Positions 35,034 through 46,620 of a stretch of DNA of 64,000 nucleotides are shown piece by piece (position 1 is the stretch's first letter; every line of letters begins with the position of its first letter). The DNA lies in NCBI GenBank assembly GCA_025617745.1, contig CM046858.1:51033925-51097924 (forward strand), in the 5' to 3' direction. This DNA comes from Heliocidaris erythrogramma. Taxonomy: Eukaryota > Echinodermata > Echinoidea > Camarodonta > Echinometridae. The translations under genes were made by a program, and so were the position numbers. The notes under the pieces are model-generated. The model searched no databases and was not told where the DNA came from. It saw only the letters and a list, made by a program, of their open reading frames with translations.

Positions 35034-35109
35034 GAATTTCATTATAATCTTATTATAATTCAATCAATTTATTAAAATCAGCTTGATGACAACCCCGATT
35101 GGTCTTACA

Positions 35110-35500
35110 GATAAAGCTGAGTTCTGGTCATGCGATTACATTGCGAAAGAAACTGTCTCAAAGCAATCAGGAAATGTTGATCATGTCTACATAAGAATTG
35201 ATGTATATTGTGAGGTTTTGGGATGATCAAAATGATATGAAATTGACCAAATCTCGCTGAAAAGCACGTGCAATGCACACAGAAATGGGTATATGGGACT
35301 GCACTCATATGTGGCATAAATTTTCGGCCCTAACACCAGCTATTTCTTGTCATATTTGGAATATGAGGGCATTTGAAGAACAATCCTTTTCAGAGAACAT
35401 TTCTACATGTACTACGATGTTCTTCCACAATAACGTAAAAGGAATGAGAAAGCTCACAAATTATTTTTCACATTTCCAAGAATTCAACCTTCTCTTTAAA
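35110..35500. mobile_element. MITE family with TAAAG...GTTGAGTTC ends, copy 1
   Basis: Left end ATAAAGCTGAGTTCTGGTCATG, right end GAATTCAACCTTCTCTTTA. These are imperfect inverted repeats. The interior resembles 51288-51679 over most of its length (ATTGTGAGGT, TGAAATTGACC/AATTGACTG, ATGGGTATATGGGAC/TTGGTATATGGGAC). No protein. Confidence 0.65.
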
Positions 35501-35612
35501 GGAAATTTGAATATAAAGCGTCGTTAATCAGGCGCCATTCACTTCCCTGACATGGCACCTTGTATATCGTTTTTATACTTCTCAGTTTTTTTTCCTTTTC
35601 TACCTTCTCCTT

Positions 35613-36149
35613 CAAGGGAAAGTTCACCCTGGCATTGAGTTGATTTGAATAAAAGCAGAAAAATGAGAGAAACCGATTAGTAAAATTTAGAGCGAAATCC
35701 AATAAGAAATAAGAAAGTTATGAATCTTTGAAGTTGTAATCAATCAAACACAAATTGGCAACTCCGTGACGTATCTTGCGAGCACATCACCCATTTGCTC
35801 ATTTTGCTTAGTACAGAAAATGTCACAATTTTTCATTTGCTTAGTTTCTGATGAAGGAATATATTTGTTTCATACAGGTTTTATGCAAAAACAACAACAT
35901 ATGAGGAATTATAAGCAATGATTATAACTACGGTGCATGTATGTTTGATTATTTTCTTTAAAGATTTTTGGGGGGCGGGGTACAGGGAAAATTGGAGATA
36001 CGTCACGGAGTTGTGTTTGATTGATTACAACTTCAAAAATTCATAACTTCCTTATTTCTTATGGTATTTTGTTCAAACCTTCACTGATCTTTTTTTTTTT
36101 ATTTTTCTCCTTTTTTAAACCAACTTGTAATCATGGTGCACTTTCCCAT
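35613..36149. mobile_element. Fold-back element, copy B of the 24159-24691 family
   Basis: Left end AAGGGAAAGTTCACCCTGG, right end ATGGTGCACTTTCCCATT. The interior shares CAATCAAACACAAATTGGCA, ACTCCGTGACGTA and, inverted, GTGTTTGATTGATTACAACT with copy A. Its ends are more decayed than copy A's and the TTAA flanks are lost. Confidence 0.75.
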
Positions 36150-37250
36150 TCAGTATTTTACACTCAATAATCGTTAATTACTGCATAATAACAACATGAA
36201 TTGGCCAAAATTGAGAAGGATTTCCTGAAGTAATTTATTGCATTGCCAAAAAGGAAGAGAAAAACATGTAATTTCCCGAGCACGAGTGATGTCCCTCTTG
36301 GCAGAGAATGTATGCAAATGCACAAACAAACTATTAACAAATAATTATACGATTTCCTTAAAACAATGAATAAAGGCCAATAGTTAATGATAATGTTGGC
36401 AGGAAGATCATTCACATGAAATAATAAACTGTGCATTCTTCTTATACACAGCTAGTGGGTCAGTCATTTCGAAAGCATGTCTAGTAATCATCACATCATT
36501 GTTTTGTTCATCAACATTTTTTTTCCTTCAAATCAGTATAGTGAAGTAGCCGCATAAATATGTCATAAATTGTTATGGGTTTTTGTTTCATTATTACTAT
36601 ACTGGCTGTTTTAGCTGTTCTCCTAGCGAGTCTTTCTCTCACTCCTTCACGTTCAGTATGTATTACTGGTTGGTCATTTTGTGCAGTCTAGTTAATACCT
36701 CCAATCATATACTTATACAGTGGTTCATTATATATATGTTTGATGTACATTATACTCCTTGGCCACCAGAAGCTCTGCTCCTTTCGGAAGTGTTTCATTT
36801 TAAAAACGGAAAGCTGCAATAGGACATAATCTTTGTCTGGTCTAGTCTCGCTTCCAGACCATTCGGTGTCATCTGTTTCTCCAATATTTCCTGATTTCAA
36901 TGGCAGTGGAATATCTATAAAAATACAAAAATTGGTACTTTTACAATAAATGGCAAAAAAGTCTTCGAAGGTAATCATGCTAAATGATATAATGCACTGT
37001 ATACATGTATTTACAGTTTATCATTCTTGATAACTGATTGATTATAAGGGGACATCAGTCTGTTGACGATTGTCAAAGTTGATGAATCTAAGCGAGACTG
37101 TACAAGCATGAAATATGAAATAATTCTGCGAAAAAATGACAGCGCTTTAAAATACATGTAAACGAAGCAAAATGTTATTCTTGATATCCCTATTTTAAAA
37201 AAATAATATAGGAGAAATCTGACCTGTAATGTATATGATCTTGAAGGAAA

Positions 37251-37254
<4 letters not shown>
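36150..37254. other. Noncoding, nothing recognised
   Basis: AT-rich DNA, no repeat or domain identified. Confidence 0.5.
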
Positions 37255-37295
<41 letters not shown>

Positions 37296-37329
37296 CTCTT
37301 CAATACTTTACCTCAGTCATGTTCCCTCC

Positions 37330-37372
<43 letters not shown>
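37255..37372. repeat. Paired CT microsatellites with C-tract
   Basis: CT repeats at 37255-37299 and 37341-37372, the second preceded directly by a C-run (37327-37340). Confidence 0.95.
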
Positions 37373-37376
<4 letters not shown>

Positions 37377-37515
37377 ACATCTGTTATTCCCATCACATGA
37401 ACGATCTCCTGACTGAGTAGAGAGATGGATTATGCATTATGAATATTCTCATCCTGAACGTAACGGACCACGGAACAAAGACTATAATACCAATATTACA
37501 AATATTTAAGTCTCA

Positions 37516-38139
37516 TTAAAGACAAGGTTGAGTTCTGGGGAAGGTGAAAATTATCCCGTGAGCTTTCTCGTTCTTCTTATCTTAGTTTTAGAAGAATATC
37601 ATATTGGATAAAAGGATTGCTCTTCAAAATGCCCTCGTATTCGTAATATGACGAGAAATAGCTGAAAAGTATGCACCAAACGTTCACGCCACATTGTGCG
37701 TGTGGTCCCCAGTGGCGTATCCAGGGGGGCGCAACAGCCCCCCCCCCCCCCATTGGCCGTCGTAAAAAAAAAACTAGCAACAACAAAAAAATCCTCATAC
37801 CAATTGAAAATATTGTTCATTAAATAGGCTTCAAAATTGGTCACATATAGCACTATTTTGCATCTCAGCCCTTCTTCAGAAGCAAAAATATTCCAAAGAC
37901 CCCTCCCCCATGACGGCGATCAATAATTCCTGGCGCCCCCCCCCCCCCCTACGCCCCTGGTCCCGTATGCACATTTCTGTGTGTAGTGCATGTGACTTTC
38001 AGCAAGACTGAGACGATTTCTTCTCATTGTGATGTCGATTCCAAAGCCTCACAGAATATACCAGCCTTATACATAATCAACCTCTCTCCAGACAATATCT
38101 TTCACAGTGTGATCACATGACCAGAACTCAACTTTATCT
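37516..38139 (-). mobile_element. MITE copy 2 of the TAAAG...GTTGAGTTC family, with nested insertion
   Basis: Outer ends TTAAAGACAAGGTTGAGTTC and ACCAGAACTCAACTTTATC match the ends of 35110-35500 in inverted order. The interior shares ATTGCTCTTCAAAATGCCC-type wording with copy 1 read in reverse. It is lengthened by the hAT-like insertion at 37710-37959. Confidence 0.6.
37710..37959. mobile_element. hAT-like element nested in a MITE
   Basis: Left end CAGTGGCGTATCCAGGGGGGCG, right end a C-run then TACGCCCCTG. GGTCCC is present on both sides (37704-37709 and 37959-37964), a likely remnant or part of the target duplication. Internal C-runs at about 37738-37751 and 37936-37949. No coding capacity. 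Confidence 0.7.
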
Positions 38140-39776
38140 ATAGGGCCAGTGAGCAGTAAAACTAAAGACACGATCAGGCTATATACTCCTCATGGTCTTT
38201 TTTAGTCCATGGACACTAAAGACAGCGATAATGAGAAAACAGAGCGAAGTATTCTTGATATATTTATATACGACTTCTGAAAGTTTTTTGAACTTTAAAT
38301 TAACAAACTGCCTTACGACATGGCATGAGTTACAAGAAGAGAGCAGAATGTAATTTAGATTCTGATCTGCAGATTAAAATCATTTTGATCTGCTCATAAT
38401 AGTTTGTATACCCCTCGTGGGCTGTCGGCCTAGTGAACCTTTTTGTAAATGTCGGTCTCGTGGGCTGCTTGAACATTGCTTCATTGTGCTAACAAATAAA
38501 TAAATGAATTGCAAATATATTCAAACTGTCCAAAAATATCATGCGATGAGAAAAATATGATGAAAAGTTCAAGTTTACGGCATTGACAAGCACACAACAC
38601 CTAAGTCGACGTTTATGAAAACACTTGTCATAATGGCCTTCAATTCATAAATCAACTATTGTCTGTCACTGTCTCGCATATTGTCACGCTAACCCACCCC
38701 TATGTTTGTAATAGACAGCGACCATTCTATCTACTACACACATGTAGGGAAACTCTAGAAATAAAAACAATCAAACAAAACTTTTCGTTGTGGGAAAGAA
38801 ATGCCAATATCAGAATAGAGAAGAAGTTGAAAGTGCACCGACACAGTTTAAATTTTAAGTTTTCCTTGATCGTAAAAGCATTTGCATTAATTCGTAGAAT
38901 ATTCCAGATTGAACATTCTAATTCAAACCCCAAATTCTTAAAACATTTAAATTTCAGGCAAAATACTTCCTTTCCTTTTTAAGTTTGTTTCGTAATTTTA
39001 TTTTTTTGTTCTTTTTAATTTCATATCTCCATAATTATACGAGAAGTTAATTACTGCATAATCTTTTTTACCATTATTATTACGCAGACTTGTGGAGATA
39101 TCTACAGTATATGTCATAAAACTCCATCACTCATAAATTCCTTGGCCAAAACTCTAGACAAAAACTTCCTTTCAACTTGACGAGAGTTATTTGCTCATCC
39201 CTCGAGACCTAATCCAAAAATGAAGTTTAAAGACAATGAAGTTAGTGTCTCAATGCTTTCATGTCTGTGTACTCTATAACCTTTTAGTTTCAGGCGTCAA
39301 CCGAACAAAAAAATGCTAGTTTTGAGATTTATTTTTTGTTTACAAAATCATTTTGTTTAAAGCGACAGACAGCTTGACTGGAGATTCATCAATCTCTAAG
39401 GTCAGACGCTGGGGGACTATCTTTAGTTTCAGGTCTATTAAGGGAATCAGGACATAACATCCCCTTCATGCCGTCGTTGGTAGGTTTTGACAGGGTGTCG
39501 GAGGGGTACGGCTTTTTTTCCATCCATGGATAAAAATGGTATAGATATAAATCAATATGGCGACATGTTTACCAACTGGCTCTTGATGCAGACCACCGTA
39601 ATACCAAAAAGGATCCTTATGGGTTAAAAAAAGGCCAAATATTTCTCTAAATTAATGAGGTTTCTAGTTATTTATATCACATGTTTTATGCAAACTTGGA
39701 AATTTGATGATTGTTAAAAGAGAACAGATTCAACCTTAAAATTTCGAAGTCTTTCTGGGGTATATCTTTTTATATG
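38140..39776. other. Noncoding; possible LINE-type 3' tail
   Basis: At about 38480-38512, AACAAATAAATAAATGAATT follows a GC-richer stretch (CCTCGTGGGCTGTCGGCC...CTCGTGGGCTGCTTG). This could be the 3' end and tail of a LINE fragment. No reverse transcriptase wording precedes it. The rest is unremarkable. Confidence 0.35.
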
Positions 39777-39778
39777 TA

Positions 39779-40593
39779 CACTAAAGGAAAAAAGAAACTT
39801 ATAAAAGTTCAAGAGATCACCAAATTAAATTCTCTGCATGGAAATGTACCAAATTTGGATATAATGTTGATTCAATGCATGGCTTTAAATGACAGTCAAT
39901 AACAAAAAGTTTTCTTCAATGCCACAAAAGAAATGTGCACTGAAACAAAGGACTCTCTAATCCCAAAGTCACAAAGACAAACTGCAGCCTTGTACACCAT
40001 ATGCATGTCAATGAATGAAACAAAAGAATTTCAAAAGGGATTTGCAAGTTCATATCCAAACAGATTAATAGCCAGTATGTCCACCTCTAGCTTGCTGGCA
40101 AGCTGTACACCGTCTTCGCATGCTTCCGATCAGATTCGCGATGGTAGCCTGGGGAACATTGTTCCATTCCTCTTGCAGTGCTGCAATGAGCGTCTCCCTA
40201 TTGATGGGTTGATTGTCACGCCTTGACACACGTCGACCAAGCTCTTCCCAGAGATGTTCAATTGGGGAAAGGTCTGGTGAACGGGCGAACCATGGCAGAA
40301 CATCAATATCCTCTTGCTCGAGGGGTGCAAATCCCTTTTGAAATTCTTTTGTTTCATTCATTGACATGCATATGGTGTACAAGACTGCAGTTTATCTTTG
40401 TGACTTTGGGATTAGAGAGTCCTTTGTTTCAGTGCACATTTCTTTTGTGGCATTGAAGAAAACTTTTTGTTATTGACTGTCATTTAAAGCCATGCATTGA
40501 ATCAACATTATATCCAAATTTGGTACATTTCCATGCAGAGAATTTAATTTGGTGATCTCTTGAACTTTTATAAGTTTCTTTTTTCCTTTAGTG
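39779..40593 (-). mobile_element. Internally deleted Tc1/mariner transposon with 268-bp inverted repeats
   Basis: The element begins CACTAAAGGAAAAAAGAAAC and ends with its inverse, flanked by TA on both sides (39777-39778 and 40594-40595). Arms 39779-40046 and 40326-40593 are each 268 bp and differ at only a few positions. The 279-bp centre holds, on the minus strand, the last ~85 residues of a Tc1-type transposase. Reading in from the right arm brings the transposase tail directly behind repeat sequence, so the N-terminal DNA-binding domain and the first two catalytic Asp residues are gone. The copy cannot transpose by itself, but it keeps both ends and could be moved in trans. Confidence 0.9.
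40065..40325 (-). pseudogene. Tc1/mariner transposase C-terminal fragment
   Basis: The minus-strand frame reads IDVLPWFARSPDLSPIEHLW, then a WEELGRRVSRR segment, LIAALQEEWNNVP and a final RGGHTGY before the stop. This is the conserved end of Tc1-family transposases (DDE superfamily, cut-and-paste). The PDLSPIEHLW block carries the third catalytic acid (Glu). About 250 upstream residues are missing. The open frame continues through the right inverted repeat to an ATG at 40382, but that part is repeat sequence, not transposase. Flanked by the 268-bp arms described for the element. Confidence 0.9.
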
Positions 40594-40595
40594 TA

Positions 40596-43500
40596 TATAC
40601 AAATTCAACCTTAATGGAATAATTCTTTAAAAACTGTTCAATATACCTTACGTTTCGGTCATCACTATCGTCTGTACTTGATTTCTCTTCATGATCAATC
40701 CCTTTAAAACTATGTATCCCGATTTTTAAATAATTTCATTCAGATAATTCTCTTTATGTGTAAGAGTTTAGAAAAAAATTAACAACACAGATTGCATGAA
40801 GTATTTTATTAAATAACGGATACTTTCCCAATCCCTAACCAGTGAGCTTCGTGGGATTTAGACAAGCCATCTACTTGGTTGTAGAACCAATGGTCCATAG
40901 GCACAGATTGGACTTAGGCCTACGTTAGGCCTACTTTAGTATTCATATTCGTCCAGGCCATCATTATGTTTCTCATATTTCACCCCTCCTGTCCCGAGAT
41001 AATGGATGTTTTCTCTCCTGAGGTTACGAAAGGGGATAATTTGTCCAGACTCGTGCCCTGAATCATCCAACATCTTCACTCATCACGTGACATCATGCAT
41101 GACCTCCGTTGATTCATCGCGCTGATTGGATGACAGAGTATCACGTGACAACAAACAGAACATTCATGGCTTCATCCAGCTGGCTGCTGTACTTGTTATT
41201 TTATTTAGTACATCAGTGTTTGAAATGTTTTCCATCGACTTTTCTTGTAATGAATTCAGTTCAGTTCAATTCCATGCACAATAAAGTAAGTGAGAAATGT
41301 ACCGACAGAGCAGTATATGAGGCTTACAAAATATGGACAGAAGGGAATAAGACAAAAACATGTAGGTACATGTATACAATAGTTGACAAATCACAATATT
41401 TATGTTTTTTAGAAAACTCATGAAAACGGGCAGGAGTGGGGTTGAATGATTGAAGTTGGGTAACATTTTAGTTCCCTCAACCCTTGTAAACAAACCCCCC
41501 CCCCCCAAAAAAAAAAACAACAAAAAAACAAAAACAAAACCAAAACAAAACAAACAAACAAAACAAACGACATTCAGAATATAATGTCGTATTCATACAT
41601 ACAATATATCATTTGGCCATTAATATTAGGTCGTCGATCAGGAAAGTCTTATGAAGAAATTGGCAAAGAACAACAAAGAATTGTTCACTTCTTTAATCAC
41701 CAAGATCACATTACCGTTTGAAATGAATAAGTGAATAAATGAATGAATTAATAAATCAATAAATCGATAATAGATAAATAGTAAATGAATAAATGACAAA
41801 TGAATTCATTGATGAGTAAAGTGAATAAATGAAGAAGTAAATATGAAAGATAAAACTGAAAAACAAAATTAAATTTAAAAGAGATTATTTTCATTCACGC
41901 TTCATGGACAAAATACAAATGATAGACATATTCATGGATATTAGTAATTGTTATCATTGGTATTTAGTTACAATGCAGTTCTGCCAGATCGATCGTTGCC
42001 AAATTAAAATCAGCTATTTCATGTTTCGTAAACAATATATTGATATTATAAAGAACAATAAAGTATGCGGTTGGCACTCAAGGCCAATTTCCCGCTCGCT
42101 CTCTCTCTCTCTTGAATTATTTTGCCTCGTGACATGAGTTATTACAAACGGGGAAAGTTTAGAGGTTCAAATCTAAAACTAAGGATTGGGGTTAGTGTCA
42201 ACGTAAAGGAAAAGAAATATAATTACTTTCAACAACATCAGTTTAGAGCAAGTCTAGTCATATTAAAGGCCTACACAGCTAATGTTCTCACCATTTTAGA
42301 TGTTTCCCCTTTATGGCACAGAAGTATATATAATCATGTTAATTATATTAGTCTATTTCACTGCATTCCATGGAGGGTATATACAGACCCTGTCGTCATT
42401 CATGATGATTGAGGTCGGAGCCTGAACGGATATTACGACAAATGATTTTATTGATTGGTTAAATACCTGTGGGTCTGGGACCATTATTGTCTAGTTAGGT
42501 GAATCATTTACGTCCAGGGTACGGTAAAACCCATGACACAACTGCAGGTCATAAACCTTACTTGTACGGTTCAAACTGTTAGAACGTGATCAGACGGCTT
42601 TATGTTATTAACCTAGACATTTTCTATAAATGTAGGCTGAGCAATTTCCTGAAATTTTATAAAAAAGAAAAGTCTTTGATCAGAACCCGGAAAACATTAA
42701 TGGTTGAATACAATATGCGCTTTTGTTCAAGGCGACTGGCTGGAGTGCTTCCAAGTTGAAGGGAGAGGGTGTTTGGTATATAGATATGGAATGACAATGG
42801 AATCCTATGAATTATAAGTAAATATCTTAGATATAATAAACACTATACTAAATTTGCTGTTATTTACTATCATCATCAAAATTCATAATGTATTCATGCA
42901 TGGGATTAAAGTTAACGAGTGAAAAGGCTCAGTCTTGGACGTAAACCATCTATCTTGAATTTGAATTCTTAGAATTAAAGACAATTAGTCAACATAAACG
43001 AGGCGTATTTTCCTTGAATGATTTTTAAGGAAGCTTGCTGTTAAGAATATCAATCAATGAGTGAAACAATGATAAAAAACAGGCTATTTATGAACAACAG
43101 CAGCTCGTCAAAGACGTAAACAAAGGCCATGTATTCGTTGGTATCCTCTCAAATTGTGGAATTGACCAATGCTTGTGACCGAGCACCTTGGGCATATCGG
43201 GAAACATAACGAACAATATAATTTTTTAATCAAGAACAATATTTTCCATCGTAGGATCATTGTGATGTACCTTAAAAAGTTCTTATATATTTAATAACAA
43301 GGGTACTCATATGCAATGATGTCGATTCCCTAAAATAAGACAGGTAACAGGTTGTAGTTAGTAGGTCAACGACCTAACCTTTTGTTAATCTTAATACTTG
43401 TCAACCTAAACAACCCCTTTTTACATGTTTGATGATAATTATGAGATTAGTGTAAAACTGAGTTGTATCCAATCTGTCATGCCTATTGATAATGCTTGAA

Positions 43501-44647
43501 AATTCTACGTGTCAGTTGCAATGATTTCTCACTATAATAGAAAGCTAATCATTACATATTCATTACATATTCATTTGATTAGTAGGAATAACAGTACAAT
43601 GTCGAAAGGAAATCACAGACCAGACGATTTCCTTTCTGGTGGTAAGGAGAGAGATTATTATAACGTGGGTGTAATGATAATGAGATGCGTTGTTTTAACC
43701 ACATAATGCGATGCTAATTACTGTTCAATCAACTTAAAGGTAAAGTTCCTTCATACTTTGTTCTAGTAAATCTAATCTTAACTTTTAATGACGTTTAAAA
43801 GAAGATTTGTTTTAATAATGATAATTATCATACGTTTGTAGGTATGGATAAGTGTATCTCCCAAATGATTCTTATATATGTAACATGTGTGATTGTTGAG
43901 TAACTTTATGACTTATCATTGATTCATTATTTGCAATACGTTAACTTAATTTGATTCATTTTAAATCTAGAACATTCTGTCTAATATTAATCACATTCTA
44001 TAAATAATTCATGATCGCCATAAGCAGAATTCTAGACCACCTTTAATAACTACAATCAATTGTTTGGGTTTTTCCAGTGTCCCCACTCACCCACATCCGT
44101 GTAGGGGTTGTGGATGAAAGATGAGGTATTCCAGAATCTAGGGTAATAGCAGTATCTACCAATGACTCTAAACCTGCCCCAAGGAGAGTAATGACATTGC
44201 AAATGTCTCCAGCATGTCAAGTTTATGAGGAGGAGGAAGTAGCAGAGATCCGTCTGGAAAAGTAGTCCAGATTTAACTAGTCTATAAGGAATAAACCCTT
44301 ATTCGTCGCCCTGGTAACTCATGCTGGGGTATTGTTTAATACGAACCTGGTCCCGATTCGCGGAGTTGATTTTGTCCTTGATTTTTCTTGTTCTGATAAG
44401 TTCATCACCGGAGTATGTGTTTGAAGACTAGCCGGTTAGAATGATCGTCGCCCACCCTGACAAATATCTGTAGTTTTCACTTTATTTTTAGTTTCTATAT
44501 ACCTGAGTGTCTGTTTATCTGGCTGTCTGTCTTTGTATTTGTGTCGCTGTCTTTTATCCCCTCTCTCTTTCTTCCCCTAACTTTATCTCTCTCTCTCTCT
44601 CTCTCTCTAAACTGTTCTCAAATCTTGAGGATGAGATGGAGTCCTGA
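40596..44647. other. Noncoding with minor tracts
   Basis: C-run and A-rich CAAAA repeat at about 41495-41565, AATGAATAAAT-type repeats at about 41725-41830, and CT repeat at about 44586-44610. A 104-codon frame on + (41109-41423) has a hydrophobic stretch but no recognisable domain, and I do not call it. Confidence 0.45.
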
Positions 44648-44780
44648 GCCCTGTTTCATCAAACTTGTCATCAATGACAAGTTACAATAACTGTTATAAG
44701 CTACTGAAATCCTTGCATCTGATTGGCTGAGAGCAAATTTGTCGGTAAAAATCACCGACAAGACACTTGATGAAACGCCC
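44648..44780. mobile_element. MITE of the GGGCCCTGTTTCAT family, copy 1 (133 bp)
   Basis: Left end GCCCTGTTTCATCAAACTTG, right end ACTTGATGAAACGCCC. CCTGA lies on both sides (44643-44647 and 44781-44785), a possible 5-bp duplication. The interior shares TTATAAGCTACTGAAATCCTTG and GATTGGCTGAGAG, inverted, with copies at 44997 and 60595. Confidence 0.7.
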
Positions 44781-44996
44781 CCTGATGTACTTTGGTTATA
44801 AACTAGTTACACTATGAAATACATGTATCGCCTCGATGATATTGCCGTAATAGCCTTTGGAACCGATACGAACGAATTATTAACACGGTTACCATAGTAA
44901 ACTAACTCATACATGTCTTAGGTGTATTGTCTAAATGACAACTGAGAACAAAAATCCATTTTTCTTTTAAACGTCAAACGGGTTCGGTTGCCTTCT

Positions 44997-45328
44997 GGGC
45001 CCCGTTTCATAAAACTTGTTATCAATAACAATTGCAACAGATCTATGACAAAAATTCCCTCTCAGCCAATCAAATGCTATGATTTCAGGAGCTTTTAACA
45101 ATTATTGTGACTTGTTATTTTTTTTGTGTGTGTAATTGGGTTTTTACAGACGTTTATCAATCAGATATGATTATTTACGTCTGGGACCGACCTTTAACGT
45201 CACCATCCGAAAGACGTGACTCAGTCTTGAACCTGGGTCCGCTGAATCAGTTTATAACTTCCACTGGTAGCTGGATTACAGGCGCACGCCACAACGCCCA
45301 GTATAACAGGTTTTATGAAACAAGGTCC
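44997..45328. mobile_element. MITE of the GGGCCCTGTTTCAT family, copy 2, split by a SINE
   Basis: Left end GGGCCCCGTTTCATAAAACT, right end GTTTTATGAAACAAGGTCC. Removing the inserted block 45119-45303 leaves about 147 bp, close to the 157 bp of the uninterrupted copy at 60595-60751. The left half shares GAGCTTTTAACAATTATTGT-type wording with that copy. Confidence 0.75.
45119..45303 (-). mobile_element. SINE-like retroposon inserted in a MITE
   Basis: Read on the minus strand it starts GGGCGTTGTGGCGTGCGCCTG (A-box-like, near 45281-45299). It then has GGTTCAAGACT (B-box-like, 45223-45233), about 50 nt away, and a TCTTTCGGATGGTGACGTTA 3' domain. It ends in ACACACA followed by a run of A (45119-45126 on + as T). 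Pol III-type boxes plus an A-rich tail fit a SINE. The head GTGCGCCTGTAATCCAGCTAC resembles the 7SL/Alu head, but this is only a short match. Target duplication not evident. Confidence 0.6.
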
Positions 45329-46107
45329 TGATGTTGTTCGTGAATGATGACATAGAGAGAGAGAGAGAGAGAGAAGGAGAGAGAGAAAGGGGATGGGGAC
45401 GATGGGGAGGGGATCGTCTCTTCAAAAGATGTAATTGTCCTGCATATTGATGTCATAAATTGATGGCAACACATACCAGCTTTTAGTGTGTATTTCTATA
45501 ACCTTTCTACACATAGCATAGATCTGTAGAATTCCATTATGTAAACAGATAAATCCAACTATATGGTAACTTAAAACATCTGAATCTACCCGCTTATTTT
45601 GTTAAACTGTCAGTCCCGAAAGTAATTGTTTATTTAGATTGTCCTTTTGATATATGGTTAATGATCTCTTATCGAACGCAGACTTCACCAACAAATGAAA
45701 CATTACTAATTCCTTTCACAGTGTCGTTCAAGCATAATTATAAATACCAAGTGGCGGTTGACTGTAAATTTTTTTGGGGGGGGGGAGCACGTTGAGGGCA
45801 AGGAAAAAGGTTAAGATAAAGCGATGTCAAGAGAAGATCAAACAATGTTGAAAAAGCCTATTTATGAAATATGCAAGTTATATACAACACAATAATGTCC
45901 CGCCCCAAAAGTACACATGGATTTGGTTATTATGTAACCGTATATGTATATGGACTGGCTACAGAATACGAGACGCAAGAGCCTTCAGAAAAGTTCCCAT
46001 TTAGACTTGTCCCAAATCGAACCTCGGGTTACCTCCAGCGTCATAGGAGATGATGGTAACTTGTGAAGACTTTACAAAAATGTATTAATATCCCATGGTC
46101 TTGAAAA
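45329..46107. other. Noncoding with a GA repeat and a G-run
   Basis: GA microsatellite at 45354-45388 and a G-run at about 45777-45786. AAGTGGCGG just before the G-run may be a solitary hAT-like end. Confidence 0.45.
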
Positions 46108-46246
46108 CTCCACGCACGCAACGGAAATTCGTCTGTTGAGGGCCAGAAGGGCGTTAACTCTGTGTAAAAGTATATGGGTAAACGCCCTTCTGGCTCCAAA
46201 CAGATTATCTCCTGGAGTGGAGATGGTGGGTGCAAACTGCGTGGAG
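46108..46246. mobile_element. Palindromic MITE-like hairpin
   Basis: Outer CTCCACGCA (46108) faces TGCGTGGAG (ends 46246). The core is an inverted repeat at 46133-46158 and 46178-46203, about 26-nt arms with a few mismatches built on GCCAGAAGGGCGTT. No target duplication identified. Confidence 0.55.
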
Positions 46247-46337
46247 ACTTAGAATCTAGTGCTTAGATCCGAATACTGCCAATAATCATGTACACATTTA
46301 ACATTCATGATTCATCAGTACAATAACCCCGAACATA

Positions 46338-46620
46338 TAGCTCCTGGGCAACTACTACCCCTTAATCTAATTACCCTTCCTTATAGGTAAATTACCTGAG
46401 GCTAATTGAGTTATTTTCTTCTTCTTCTTCTTCTTCTTTTTTGTTGGGAGGGGGGTGTTGATGGAGGATAGTCCTATTTGTCCCCGGGTATAGTTGTCCA
46501 AGGAAGCAGTTGTCCTAAGGCCAGTACTGTTATCCAAGGGTACTGCTCACTGGGAGGAGTGACTCTCCTTGAAGTTGTCCCAGAAGTGGTTGTCCTGGGT
46601 GGAGATACTAAGCAAAGGGG
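46338..46620. repeat. Degenerate second locus of the GGTAGTTGTCC minisatellite
   Basis: C-rich orientation units (CTCCTGGGCAACTACTACCCC, 46340s) are followed by G-rich orientation units (ATAGTTGTCC, CAGTTGTCC, GAAGTTGTCC, GTGGTTGTCC between 46470 and 46600). This is the same motif and the same C-rich then G-rich order as at 2229-2832, but older. A TTC run (about 46421-46438) and a G-run separate the two halves. The short open frame across it is repeat translation. Confidence 0.6.

Noticed and set aside
39933-40456. Plus-strand frames of 97 and 77 codons
   Set aside because: Antisense to the Tc1 transposase fragment and inverted repeats.
41109-41423. 104-codon frame with a hydrophobic stretch
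   Set aside because: No signal peptide pattern or domain; the length is within chance for this much AT-rich DNA.
45260-45300. Human Alu contamination
   Set aside because: The match is limited to about 30 nt with mismatches, and the flanking SINE sequence and host MITE are not human-like.
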